A stretch of 64,000 bases of DNA from positions 62,001-126,000 of the forward strand of contig NZ_AWFH01000045.1 in the NCBI RefSeq assembly GCF_000682715.1, in the 5' to 3' direction. The position numbers were made by a program, and so were the translations under genes. Below the pieces are notes generated by a model that did no database searches, was not told the origin of the DNA, and worked only from the letters and a program-made list of their open reading frames with translations. Shown here one piece after another: positions 1 to 6,983 of this stretch. Positions within the stretch are counted from its first letter, which is position 1. Each line of letters opens with the position of its first letter. The stretch is from Hyphomonas atlantica corrig. (GTDB lineage: Bacteria; Pseudomonadota; Alphaproteobacteria; Caulobacterales; Hyphomonadaceae).

Positions 1-744
1 TCTGACGTGGGGGCCTTTATCTGGATCGGGATGGCAAATGGCGCTCCGGATGGGACTGGCGAGATTTCCTACATGAAGGGTCCCAACGGCCAGATCCTGA
101 GGGGCAAGCGCGATGGCGATTCCGAGGGGTTGGCCTTGGCAGACGGACTTGCTTTTGTGAGCTTTGAACGGCGCCATCGCGTGGCTGCGTTCGACCTGGA
201 AACTTGCGGCGCGTCTGCTCGCGCAGCCCCGTTCACTGAATTGCCCAGCGAACTCTCAGGAATCAGAATCAAGGAAAATTCCGGCGCAGAAGCTCTGTCT
301 GCCGGCAAGGTCATGATTGCGGGATACGAGCAGCTTATCGATGGATACTCACCTCTCGTATCCGTCTCGAAGGGGGGATCAAGCACAGAACTGCTTGCCC
401 CGGCGAAGCGTGATTATAACGGTCCGCTTGTTGGCATGACGAACACAATCATGCTGGGCGACGCGGCCACTGCCGGGTCCGTCGTCTACAGTCTCCGAAG
501 ATCCTACAATCCGGTGTTCGGCAACCGATTGACCGTCGAAGCCGCGTATGAGGATGCCGGAGGCGCAAGTCGTCGAGCGTTGTTTGAATTGAAGCCACCC
601 ATGAATGTGGACAATTTCGAAGGCATTTCCGCAGAGACGTTGAACGACGGCACACATCGGCTCTGGCTAGTTTCTGACAACAATTTTTCCGACCAGCAGC
701 GAACACTGTTGTTTGCTTTCGACCTCATCGGCGAAGCTCATTGA
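1..744 (+). CDS. Phytase-like esterase domain protein, 5' end missing
   Basis: The reading frame is open to the left edge of the window, so the N-terminus, including any signal peptide, is missing; only about 247 codons remain. The protein resembles the 'esterase-like activity of phytase' family, beta-propeller-like proteins that are usually secreted and rarely characterised. Supporting features are the SEGLAL motif, the GAEAL segment and the C-terminal NFEGIS...LWLVSDNNF block typical of the family. The GTG at position 7 should not be taken as the start. Substrate unknown. The gene is followed by a 6S RNA locus and is probably not co-transcribed with it, since that RNA has its own promoter. 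Confidence 0.65.
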   Translation, partial: SDVGAFIWIGMANGAPDGTGEISYMKGPNGQILRGKRDGDSEGLALADGLAFVSFERRHRVAAFDLETCGASARAAPFTELPSELSGIRIKENSGAEALSAGKVMIAGYEQLIDGYSPLVSVSKGGSSTELLAPAKRDYNGPLVGMTNTIMLGDAATAGSVVYSLRRSYNPVFGNRLTVEAAYEDAGGASRRALFELKPPMNVDNFEGISAETLNDGTHRLWLVSDNNFSDQQRTLLFAFDLIGEAH

Positions 745-776
745 CGGTTATCGACAAAAGGCGACAGCGGGCCCCC

Positions 777-805
777 TTACAATCATCGGGGCAGCGGATT
801 ACATC
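777..805 (+). promoter_or_regulatory. Putative housekeeping promoter of the 6S RNA
   Basis: TTACAA at 777-782 and TACATC at 800-805 are separated by exactly 17 bases, which fits a sigma-70 type promoter. It would start transcription near 812, just before the closing stem of the predicted 6S RNA at 814. The agreement between promoter position and RNA 5' end is the main support; the start site itself is inferred. Confidence 0.5.
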
Positions 806-813
806 CTGAATCA

Positions 814-977
814 GCATGAGGGCTGCGACGTTTGCGACGGACTGATCTCCGGCGACCTTAATTTCCGTCAGGGAGCTGGCATTCTGGTCCGGACCGTGGT
901 CCGGGCTCACCCGGCGCCCACCTAGTATCTAGGTTGACGGGAGTGAATATGCCCCGCGGCGTTCGTGGTTCTCATGC
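814..977 (+). ncRNA. ssrS: 6S RNA
   Basis: This 280-base gap between two genes holds a long rod-like RNA. The ends 814-828 and 963-977 pair over about 15 bases with several G-U pairs. Inside are a hairpin of CCGGACC with GGTCCGG near 880-900 and a small hairpin CCTAG-TAT-CTAGG at 921-933, as expected for the 3' side of the central bubble. The length of about 164 nt and the position directly upstream of the 5-formyltetrahydrofolate cyclo-ligase gene match the ssrS-ygfA arrangement known in proteobacteria. 6S RNA binds the housekeeping sigma-factor holoenzyme as a promoter mimic. Ends are inferred from pairing, and no covariance search was possible. Confidence 0.75.
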
Positions 978-1034
978 GCTCGAACAAGTTTCCGTGACTT
1001 GTGTTTAACCAACTGGCCAAATAGGGACGCCTCG

Positions 1035-1646
1035 ATGGACAAGACAGACCTTCGACACCGCATGCGGACCCTACGCGCAGAGGCGGCCGCACGAGATCCC
1101 GACGCGGCCGAAACCCTGGCGGACAAGTTTCCCATGAAACTCCTTGAGCGCTACGGCCCTGTGGTGGCCGGCTATGTTGCCATCAATGAGGAACTCGACC
1201 CTTCGCCCCTGATGCAAAAACTCGCCAAGGCTGGTGCGGAGCTGTGCCTGCCGCGGATTGAAGATTCTGGCGAACTGACTTGGCGGTCCTGGAACTTCGG
1301 AGAACCCCTAGAGCGGCGACCGTTTGGCTTGTCGGAACCTTCCGCCGACGCACCGCTGGGTCAACCCACACTGATTCTGACACCGCTTCTGGCGTTTGAC
1401 GGAATGGGAAACCGCCTCGGATATGGCAAGGGGCATTATGACAAGGCTCTTGAGCGGCTGAGAGAAGACGGCAGAGCATTCGCTTGTGCGGTTGCCTACG
1501 CTGCACAACAGATAGAGACCGTTCCCGCCGAACCGCACGATCAACCACTTGATTGGGCAGTGACGCCAATTGGGTCGGTGCCGCTATTCATGATGCGGAA
1601 CCTGAAAAGTCTGGCGGAATCGGACGAACGCAGTTCCAGCAGCTAA
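1035..1646 (+). CDS. ygfA: 5-formyltetrahydrofolate cyclo-ligase
   Basis: Converts 5-formyl-THF to 5,10-methenyl-THF with ATP in cytosolic one-carbon metabolism. The 203-residue product has the normal family length. The signature GNRLGYGKGHYD lies at residues 125-136, and the N-terminus begins with the basic helix LRHRMRTLRAEA seen in the family. The ATG at 1035 is preferred over an upstream in-frame codon at 999 because it begins the conserved alignment. It lies about 60 bases after the 6S RNA and may be read through from it, as in other bacteria. The last ten residues (ESDERSSSS region) are low-complexity. Confidence 0.93.
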   Translation: MDKTDLRHRMRTLRAEAAARDPDAAETLADKFPMKLLERYGPVVAGYVAINEELDPSPLMQKLAKAGAELCLPRIEDSGELTWRSWNFGEPLERRPFGLSEPSADAPLGQPTLILTPLLAFDGMGNRLGYGKGHYDKALERLREDGRAFACAVAYAAQQIETVPAEPHDQPLDWAVTPIGSVPLFMMRNLKSLAESDERSSSS

Positions 1647-1659
1647 AACCGGCTTGTCT

Positions 1660-1691
1660 CTTGCGAACGTGATCTTCACGGTAAACGCAAG
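1660..1691 (+). promoter_or_regulatory. Nested hairpin covering the ribosome-binding site of the GH16 gene
   Basis: CTTGCG (1660-1665) pairs with CGCAAG (1686-1691), and inside it CGTGA (1668-1672) pairs with TCACG (1676-1680) around a 3-base loop. The outer 3' arm overlaps the Shine-Dalgarno AAGGTGA (1689-1695) of the GH16 gene that starts at 1700, so the hairpin could limit its translation. Function is inferred. Confidence 0.35.
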
Positions 1692-1699
1692 GTGAAAAC

Positions 1700-2731
1700 A
1701 TGCCCCGTTTTGGTCAAATTCGAACATCTTCCCCCAAGGCACCTGCTCCATTTCAACACATCACATTGATTGGTAGCGTTATCATGGCGGTCGCCACGGG
1801 TATCATGGTGTATTCCAATGGTGGTCCTGAACGCGCCTCCCAAAGTGTTCAGCCTCCAGCAGCCCAATACTACCCGGTAAATCGTGCCACCCCGGACTTG
1901 AGAGGCCGCACGGAGCTTGAACCGCTGGAAATCGCTCCTGCCAAGCCTGTGCCCGTCAAACCCGCAGTCAAACTGCAGGCGAACTCCGGCGCCGCCATGC
2001 TAGCAGACCTCAAACGGGATAGCCTGGAGACATCATTCTGGGCGTCCAACACCGAGCGTGGGCACGATTTCTATGGAGGCCGCTGGGCAGCCGAGAACAT
2101 CAAGACGACCGATGACGGATTAGAGCTTCAGGTTCAGCATGAACCAACGCCCGCATCTCCCTTCTCAATGGCCGAGTTCCGATCACGAAAAGAGTATGGA
2201 TACGGCCGATACGAAGCCGTTTTGCAAATTGGCAAAGGATCCGGGCTGGTCTCAGCCTTCTTCATGTATACGGGCCCCTACGCCAACACGCCGCATGACG
2301 AAATCGATATCGAATTCCTTGGAAAGGACACCACCAAGATCGAATTCAATTACTGGCGCAGCGGCCAAAAGGGTGCACATGCCGTTTTCGATCTTCCATT
2401 CGATGCATCAGAAGCGCCGCATCTGTACGCGTTCGAGTGGACACCTGATCAGATCACCTGGTTTGTTGATGGTGAACCATTTTACTCGACCAAACCCGGC
2501 GATACAAAAATACCGACGCACGCTGGCCGCATGTATTTCAGCCACTGGACGGGTGTGCCCGCGATGGCGCAATGGCACGGGAAGCCCAAATTTGCGTCAG
2601 GCGAGGCAACGAAAGTGAGTTGCGCATCTTTCACGCCGCTTGGCGAAGATGCGCCCTCCTGTGCTGACACGTTCGATCCGAATCAGATTGGCGAACGGCT
2701 AACCTATGCGGGGCTTATTGCGCATCCTTGA
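1700..2731 (+). CDS. Glycoside hydrolase family 16 beta-glucanase
   Basis: A 343-residue protein with an N-terminal membrane or signal-anchor segment (about residues 20-38), a Pro/Ala/Lys-rich linker to about residue 95, and a GH16 domain. The catalytic motif EIDIEF gives the expected nucleophile E201, D203 and acid/base E205. Nearby WxNG-type substrate-cleft residues are replaced by family variants such as EFNYW. GH16 enzymes retain configuration and cleave beta-1,3/1,4-glucans, laminarin or galactans; the exact substrate cannot be read from the sequence. The anchor suggests a role in the periplasm or at the cell surface. Its 3' end overlaps the convergent zeta-inhibitor gene by 17 bases. 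A hairpin may cover its ribosome-binding site. Confidence 0.85.
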   Translation: MPRFGQIRTSSPKAPAPFQHITLIGSVIMAVATGIMVYSNGGPERASQSVQPPAAQYYPVNRATPDLRGRTELEPLEIAPAKPVPVKPAVKLQANSGAAMLADLKRDSLETSFWASNTERGHDFYGGRWAAENIKTTDDGLELQVQHEPTPASPFSMAEFRSRKEYGYGRYEAVLQIGKGSGLVSAFFMYTGPYANTPHDEIDIEFLGKDTTKIEFNYWRSGQKGAHAVFDLPFDASEAPHLYAFEWTPDQITWFVDGEPFYSTKPGDTKIPTHAGRMYFSHWTGVPAMAQWHGKPKFASGEATKVSCASFTPLGEDAPSCADTFDPNQIGERLTYAGLIAHP

Positions 2732-3041
2732 GGATCTGCTCGCGCGCAACCGGCAGCAATTCTGCCATTTGCTCCCGAATACGGGCGTCGGTACGGTCGA
2801 TACCGGCCGCGTCGAAGTCGGCCCGTACCTTGCGGAACACATCATCATCGCCCGGCTCTTCCAAGTCGGACAACACAACAGTTTTCGCATACGCTTCAGC
2901 GTCTGATCCCGTAAGACCCATGAGGTCTGCCGCCCAGAAGCCAAGAAGCTTATTTCGGCGGGCCATGACCTTGAACTGGGTTTCCTGATCCAAAGCGTAA
3001 CGGGCTTCCTCTGCGCGCTCGCGATCGTCAAATGTGCTCAT
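2715..3041 (-). CDS. F1-ATPase inhibitor zeta subunit (DUF1476)
   Basis: A 108-residue all-helical protein matching the DUF1476 family, characterised in Paracoccus as the zeta subunit that blocks ATP hydrolysis by F1-ATPase. Diagnostic parts are the N-terminal inhibitory region with FDDRERAEEARYA, then RNKLLGFWAADLMGL, and the C-terminal four-helix bundle ending in REQILKDA. It lies divergent from purC with 172 bases between, a common alphaproteobacterial neighbourhood. Its target, the F1 operon, is about 51 kb further on in this window. The gene overlaps the 3' end of the GH16 gene, so the two transcripts are antisense to each other at their ends. Confidence 0.92.
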   Translation of the reverse strand: MSTFDDRERAEEARYALDQETQFKVMARRNKLLGFWAADLMGLTGSDAEAYAKTVVLSDLEEPGDDDVFRKVRADFDAAGIDRTDARIREQMAELLPVAREQILKDAQ

Positions 3042-3134
3042 CTGAAATGGCCTTTCTGAACGGTGGTCTGTGAGTCGTGCATATAGGCGCTCAGATGAGG
3101 TGTGCGCAATAATTGTTTCTTTGAGCAGATTGGC

Positions 3135-3180
3135 GTAACAGGTTCGCTTTCCGGGGGCGGCTGAAAACGATTCCTGTTAC
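3135..3180 (+). promoter_or_regulatory. Long inverted repeat in the purC leader
   Basis: GTAACAGG (3135-3142) and CCTGTTAC (3173-3180) form perfect 8-base arms around a 30-base G-rich loop, ending 33 bases before the purC start. It could be a leader RNA stem or a spaced operator between the divergent zeta-inhibitor and purC genes. No known purine or cobalamin riboswitch core was recognised. Confidence 0.35.
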
Positions 3181-3213
3181 AGCTACCCGGCATTCAGCAG
3201 GAGGCCCGGCCGC

Positions 3214-3987
3214 ATGAGCAAGAAGCGCATAATCTATGAGGGCAAGGCAAAGATCCTCTATGAGGGTCCAGAGCCAGGCACGCTCATCCAGTATTTCAAG
3301 GATGATGCGACGGCCTTCAACGCCCAGAAGCGTGCGGTTCTGGACGGCAAGGGCGTTCTGAACAATCGCATCAGCGAGTTCATGATGACCCGCCTTTCCG
3401 CGGTCGGTATTCCGACGCACTTCATCCGCCGACTCAATATGCGCGAGCAATTGGTGAAGAAAGTGGACATCATCCCGCTGGAAGTCGTCGTGCGGAATGT
3501 CGCCGCTGGTACGTTGTCCAAGCGTCTCGGCATCGAAGAAGGCCAGGTCCTGCCCCGTCCAATGGTTGAGTTCTACCTCAAGGACGATGCACTCGGCGAT
3601 CCGCTTGTCACTGAAGAACACATCGCCGCATTTGGTTGGGCGACGGCACAGGAATATGAAGATCTCATTTCGCTCTCGCTGCGCGTGAATGACTTCATGT
3701 CCGGCCTGTTCGCGGCGGTAGGCATTCGTCTTGTCGATTTCAAACTGGAATTCGGCCGCTACTATGAGGGCGACAACGAAATTCCACGCATTCTGCTCGC
3801 CGATGAAATCAGCCCCGACAGCTGTCGGCTTTGGGACTTCGAAACCGGCGACAAGCTGGACAAGGACCGGTTCCGCCGCGACCTTGGCGGTGTCACGGAG
3901 GCATATGCGGAAGTCGCCAGACGTCTCGGCATTCTGAAAGAGTCAGGCGAAACGGACAATGTCGTCAGCTTTAATGGCGGCAAATAG
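3214..3987 (+). CDS. purC: Phosphoribosylaminoimidazole-succinocarboxamide synthase (SAICAR synthetase)
   Basis: Joins aspartate to CAIR with ATP in step 8 of de novo purine synthesis (cytosol). The 257 residues are the usual length. The N-terminal [10 protein letters not shown] motif, the [11 protein letters not shown] segment, VEVVVRN-type central motif ([15 protein letters not shown]) and the C-terminal [12 protein letters not shown] signature are all intact. The start ATG at 3214 follows a strong AGGAGG (3199-3204). It leads a purC-microprotein-purS cluster; purQ and purL, which often follow purS, are not in this window. Confidence 0.97.
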   Translation: MSKKRIIYEGKAKILYEGPEPGTLIQYFKDDATAFNAQKRAVLDGKGVLNNRISEFMMTRLSAVGIPTHFIRRLNMREQLVKKVDIIPLEVVVRNVAAGTLSKRLGIEEGQVLPRPMVEFYLKDDALGDPLVTEEHIAAFGWATAQEYEDLISLSLRVNDFMSGLFAAVGIRLVDFKLEFGRYYEGDNEIPRILLADEISPDSCRLWDFETGDKLDKDRFRRDLGGVTEAYAEVARRLGILKESGETDNVVSFNGGK

Positions 3988-4027
3988 CAATCTGCTGGTT
4001 TACACGGTCATATAGGAATTTCGGTTT

Positions 4028-4150
4028 ATGCCATCGTCTGCTCAAACCAAGTCAACAGCTTCGGCTACTCGTAACTCGAAGCTTGTGCCTGTGATCTCTA
4101 CCGCAATCGTACTTATCGCTCTCGCTACAGCGGTAAGCTTGTTCCAATAG
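4028..4150 (+). CDS. 40-residue single-pass membrane microprotein
   Basis: A short open frame lies between purC and purS, starting ATG at 4028 after AGGAA (4014-4018, 9-base spacing) and ending TAG at 4148-4150. The first 18 residues are Ser/Thr/Ala-rich and end in Arg/Lys. Residues 19-39 (LVPVISTAIVLIALATAVSL) form one clear transmembrane helix, so an N-in orientation is likely. No family recognised. Its position inside the purine cluster and its good ribosome-binding site suggest that it is translated, but it could be a chance frame. Confidence 0.5.
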   Translation: MPSSAQTKSTASATRNSKLVPVISTAIVLIALATAVSLFQ

Positions 4151-4203
4151 GCACTAAATCGGGGTAAGTGGGCTCGACTCAGACTTCCTCAGGAGACCTT
4201 CGC

Positions 4204-4446
4204 ATGAAAGCCATCGTTCACGTCGCACTGAAGAATGGTGTTCTGGACCCGCAAGGCAAGGCTGTCGCGGATACACTTGCGCGCATGGGTTACAAGGAAG
4301 TCGAAGCTGCACGAATAGGCAAAGTCATTGAACTGGACCTGGAAGACGGCCTGTCATCTGATGCTGCAGAAGCGCGGGTGAAAGAAATGTGCGAAAAGCT
4401 TCTCGCAAACACGGTAATTGAGAGCTACCGCGTCGAATTCGCCTAG
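4204..4446 (+). CDS. purS: FGAM synthase small subunit PurS
   Basis: An 80-residue PurS, the bridging subunit of the three-part formylglycinamidine ribonucleotide synthase PurSQL. Family features are VHVALKNGVLDPQGKAV, the RxGK-like ARIGKVIELDL strand, and the C-terminal CEKLLANTVIESYRVE. The ATG at 4204 is chosen over an upstream in-frame codon at 4168 because a CAGGAGA ribosome-binding site precedes it and it matches the family start. It follows purC and the 40-residue frame on the same strand. Confidence 0.95.
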   Translation: MKAIVHVALKNGVLDPQGKAVADTLARMGYKEVEAARIGKVIELDLEDGLSSDAAEARVKEMCEKLLANTVIESYRVEFA

Positions 4447-4518
4447 CCAATCCAGCCCCCCACTACATTGATATCACTGCGAAGATATCCTTTCGGCCGA
4501 GGCAGATCAGCGATGTGA

Positions 4519-4534
4519 GCAAGTATTCACTTGC
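4519..4534. promoter_or_regulatory. Candidate TetR-family operator
   Basis: GCAAGT and ACTTGC form perfect 6-base arms around ATTC, a 16-base dyad of the size bound by TetR dimers. It lies 51 bases upstream of the TetR gene start at 4585, so it probably mediates autoregulation of the regulator and the following plsC gene. Inferred from position and symmetry only. Confidence 0.45.
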
Positions 4535-4584
4535 ATTGCATGCTGCGCGATACTAAATTGTCCTGCACAAATATGGAGGGCCAG

Positions 4585-5187
4585 ATGGCGAAAGCGTCAA
4601 GCACCGAGCAAGCGAAAACCAAGCCACGCGCCCGCAACGCCCGGCCAAAGATCGAACGCGCCGCGCTCAAGCTGTTCATCCATGAAGGCATCGATGCCGC
4701 CACGACGCGCGAAATCGCCGAAAAGGCCGGAGTGTCGGAGGGCGCGCTTTATCGGCACTACAAAGGCAAGGACGAGCTCGCGCTCTCCCTGTTTATGGAG
4801 ACACATAACCGCCTTGGTGCGATGATGGCAGAGGCGTTGACTGGCGACGGGTCGCTCGAAGAAAAGGTACATGCGGCGGTAAAGGCGTACTGCGAACTTG
4901 CCGATGAAGACTTCCTGCTCTTCTCGTTTCACCTTGTGTCACTCAACCGCTTTCTGCCCTACGACAAACGCCGCGACGACGACCCGGTGTCGATCACCGA
5001 AAAGATCATCGCCGGTCTGATGAGCGAAGGGCATATTCCAAAAGGCGATCCCGCCCTCAAAGCTGCGATGGCACTCGGCGTCGTCATGCAATCTGGTCAG
5101 AACAAGATTTACAATCGCCTTCCAGGCCCATTCTCACAACATGCCGACGCCATGTCCCGCGCGGTCATGTGCGTACTGAAATCGTAG
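4585..5187 (+). CDS. TetR/AcrR family transcriptional regulator
   Basis: A 200-residue TetR-type repressor. After a basic, Ala-rich N-terminal tail comes the helix-turn-helix: AALKLFIHEGIDAATTREIA, then KAGVSEGALYRHYKGKDEL (about residues 25-65). The C-terminal ligand and dimer domain is unassigned. The ATG at 4585 is favoured by GGAGGG at 4575-4580; an in-frame ATG at 4573 is possible. A 16-base dyad lies just upstream. The gene is followed after 26 bases by an acyltransferase gene, so it may sense a fatty-acid-like or membrane-active ligand; this is inference. Confidence 0.88.
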   Translation: MAKASSTEQAKTKPRARNARPKIERAALKLFIHEGIDAATTREIAEKAGVSEGALYRHYKGKDELALSLFMETHNRLGAMMAEALTGDGSLEEKVHAAVKAYCELADEDFLLFSFHLVSLNRFLPYDKRRDDDPVSITEKIIAGLMSEGHIPKGDPALKAAMALGVVMQSGQNKIYNRLPGPFSQHADAMSRAVMCVLKS

Positions 5188-5213
5188 GCTATTCTCAAGA
5201 AGGAGTGGGACAC

Positions 5214-6020
5214 ATGCGCGGCATTGTTTTTACGCTCGTCTATTATCTGCTGTCCGCCCTTTACGTGTTGGCATCGCTGCCGTTTCTGATCCTGCCAGGG
5301 CATACGCCCGTACGCGCCATCATCAGAAGCTATACACGCGCGATGAATCTGAATTTGCGATTTGTCGCCGGGATTCGCAAAGAGGTGCGCGGGCGGGAAA
5401 ATCTGCCAGACGGCCCGTTTGTGATCGCAGCCAAACACCAGAGCTGGGGGGATGGCTTCCTGATTTATCCCGAAGTCAGAAATCTGGCCTTCGTGACAGG
5501 CGACCATCTTGAGAAATTCCCGCTCGTTGGTGGCATATTGCGGAAACTTGGCGCGATCGTCATCGACACATGTGGCGGCGGAGACCGCAAGGCCGCCTCT
5601 CTCAAGGAAGGTATGCAGCGCGCAAAGCAGGAAGGACGCCGCGTCCTGATCTATCCAGAAGGCCATCTTGCGCCTGTCGGGTACCATTTCCGCTACAAGG
5701 CCGGCGTCTGGCATATGGCCCAGGCGATGAATGTTCCAGTAATTCCGGTTGCGACCAATATTGGCCTGTTCTGGCGCCAACAGGAACGTCACAAAACGCC
5801 TGGCACGGCAGTGATCGAGTTCCTGCCGCCGATCAATCCAGATATGCCGAAGCAGGAATTTCTGGCCAAGCTGACCGATGTAGTGGAAAGTCAAACTTCC
5901 AAGCTGGTCGCCGAAGCGACCGGGACTCCGGAAGCTGACAGTGTTTTAGTTCCTGACCCTCCCAAAGGAATGGAAGCCAGGCCCGGAGGAGATGATATCG
6001 CGGCCTTCGGAGGCCCCTAA
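5214..6020 (+). CDS. plsC: 1-acyl-sn-glycerol-3-phosphate acyltransferase
   Basis: Makes phosphatidic acid by acylating lysophosphatidic acid at the inner membrane. The 268-residue protein has an N-terminal membrane helix (about residues 5-28), the catalytic HX4D motif as H75-QSWG-D80, and the substrate motif YPEG (147-150) in IYPEGHLAP, a variant of FPEGTR. The ATG at 5214 follows AAGGAG with good spacing. The C-terminal 35 residues are Pro/Gly/Asp-rich and probably disordered. It is likely co-transcribed with the TetR gene. The missing T of the canonical EGTR motif suggests a PlsC-like acyltransferase whose acceptor could differ. Confidence 0.88.
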   Translation: MRGIVFTLVYYLLSALYVLASLPFLILPGHTPVRAIIRSYTRAMNLNLRFVAGIRKEVRGRENLPDGPFVIAAKHQSWGDGFLIYPEVRNLAFVTGDHLEKFPLVGGILRKLGAIVIDTCGGGDRKAASLKEGMQRAKQEGRRVLIYPEGHLAPVGYHFRYKAGVWHMAQAMNVPVIPVATNIGLFWRQQERHKTPGTAVIEFLPPINPDMPKQEFLAKLTDVVESQTSKLVAEATGTPEADSVLVPDPPKGMEARPGGDDIAAFGGP

Positions 6021-6063
6021 CGAAGACTCGAAGTAGTTCACCCTCAACAACTCTTATAAGCCG

Positions 6064-6079
6064 GTGCATACATATGCAC
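6064..6079. repeat. 16-base near-perfect palindrome between convergent genes
   Basis: GTGCATA and TATGCAC flank CA. It lies in the 69-base gap between the ends of plsC and the glycosylase gene, where no promoter is expected. There is no T-run, so it is a poor terminator. Role unknown. Confidence 0.4.
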
Positions 6080-6089
6080 GATCAAGACA

Positions 6090-6611
6090 CTAGTCTAACG
6101 CACACCGCCAACGGTCAAGCTTCTCCCCATACCGCATCGCTGCGTATGCCGGACTTGTTGATGGGACAGCTAAAGCGCGCAACTCCGGAACGAGTGGCTG
6201 AACATATTTGCCATAGCTTCTCGCCGCCGTTCCGCCATTCAGCAGAACGCGTGAGATGCGCGGAAACATCTCGAAGAATTTCGCGAAATCGTTCGGAACC
6301 TCGTCCCGAATGTTTGAATCGAGACTGCCTTCCCGGCGACAGAGTTTTAGCACATCCCAAACTGCAACGCCGTGATTGATGAGAATGGAGCGCCGCGCCT
6401 CGTATGGCAAACTTGGCTGCGCTCCAAACACATCGCCCATGATAGGCCAGAACGCGTTGCGAGAATGGGCATAATACTGCCCAGCTTCCAAAGAGGCGAT
6501 GCCGGGCATACTTCCGAGAATCAGAATCTTCGCGCCCGGTCCGGCAAGGGGCTGAAAACTCTGGATGTATCGCGTGTTGCCCACCACCAAATCAGGCGGT
6601 CGCGGGGACAA
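6090..6611 (-). CDS. Hypoxanthine-DNA glycosylase (UDG family 6)
   Basis: Removes deaminated bases, mainly hypoxanthine, from DNA in base-excision repair. Assignment rests on the family 6 core LILGSMPGIASLEAGQYYAH followed by RNAFWPIM, and the C-terminal LPSTSPA-like motif (AVPSTSPAYA). The 173 residues are the usual size. The frame opens with TTG at 6611, inside the end of sufA (20-base overlap); GTG codons about 8 residues further in are alternative starts. It is the last gene of the suf operon and appears translationally coupled to it. There is no Fe-S cysteine motif, so the link to Fe-S assembly is positional only. Confidence 0.85.
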   Translation of the reverse strand: MSPRPPDLVVGNTRYIQSFQPLAGPGAKILILGSMPGIASLEAGQYYAHSRNAFWPIMGDVFGAQPSLPYEARRSILINHGVAVWDVLKLCRREGSLDSNIRDEVPNDFAKFFEMFPRISRVLLNGGTAARSYGKYVQPLVPELRALAVPSTSPAYAAMRYGEKLDRWRCALD

Positions 6612-6948
6612 TCGTTACGCTTTCGCCGCAGCCGCAGGCGTCGGTCTGATTTGGATTCCTGAAGACGAACTTCTCGTGCAGTGGGGTGACTTCATAGTCC
6701 ACCTCACTGCCCAACAAGAACAGCACCGCTTTGGCATCGATCACGATGGTTACGCCGTTGTCCTCGACGACTTCGTCTAGAGGCTCGGGCGCTTCGGCAT
6801 AGTCCATGACATATTCCATGCCCGCACAGCCGCCATTCTTCACGCCGACCCGAAGGTATCCGGCGCCTTTTTCTTCCATGATCTCCTTAACGCGCTCTGC
6901 CGCAGCGTCAGAAAGTTTCACGGGTTTGGGTCTGGGTCGTCTGGCCAT
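6592..6948 (-). CDS. sufA: A-type iron-sulfur carrier SufA/IscA (HesB family)
   Basis: Receives Fe-S clusters from SufBCD and hands them to apoproteins. The 118-residue product has the three conserved cysteines C41 (NGGCAGMEY), C105 and C107 (ACGCGES). The ATG at 6948 is chosen because it gives the family N-terminus PVKLSDAAAERVKEIM after a short basic tail; 30 upstream in-frame residues would overlap sufT. The gene follows sufT after 35 bases and overlaps the glycosylase gene downstream. Confidence 0.95.
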   Translation of the reverse strand: MARRPRPKPVKLSDAAAERVKEIMEEKGAGYLRVGVKNGGCAGMEYVMDYAEAPEPLDEVVEDNGVTIVIDAKAVLFLLGSEVDYEVTPLHEKFVFRNPNQTDACGCGESVTIVPATA

Positions 6949-6983
6949 GGCAATTACATAGGAACGAATACGTTCCGCTTCAA

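Noticed and set aside
3121-3213. Possible cobalamin or purine riboswitch before purC
   Set aside because: The conserved core sequences of these riboswitches are not present; only the inverted repeat is reported.
5109-5894. 261-codon frame on the minus strand opposite plsC
   Set aside because: Shadow of the plsC coding sequence; no recognisable motif and no ribosome-binding site.
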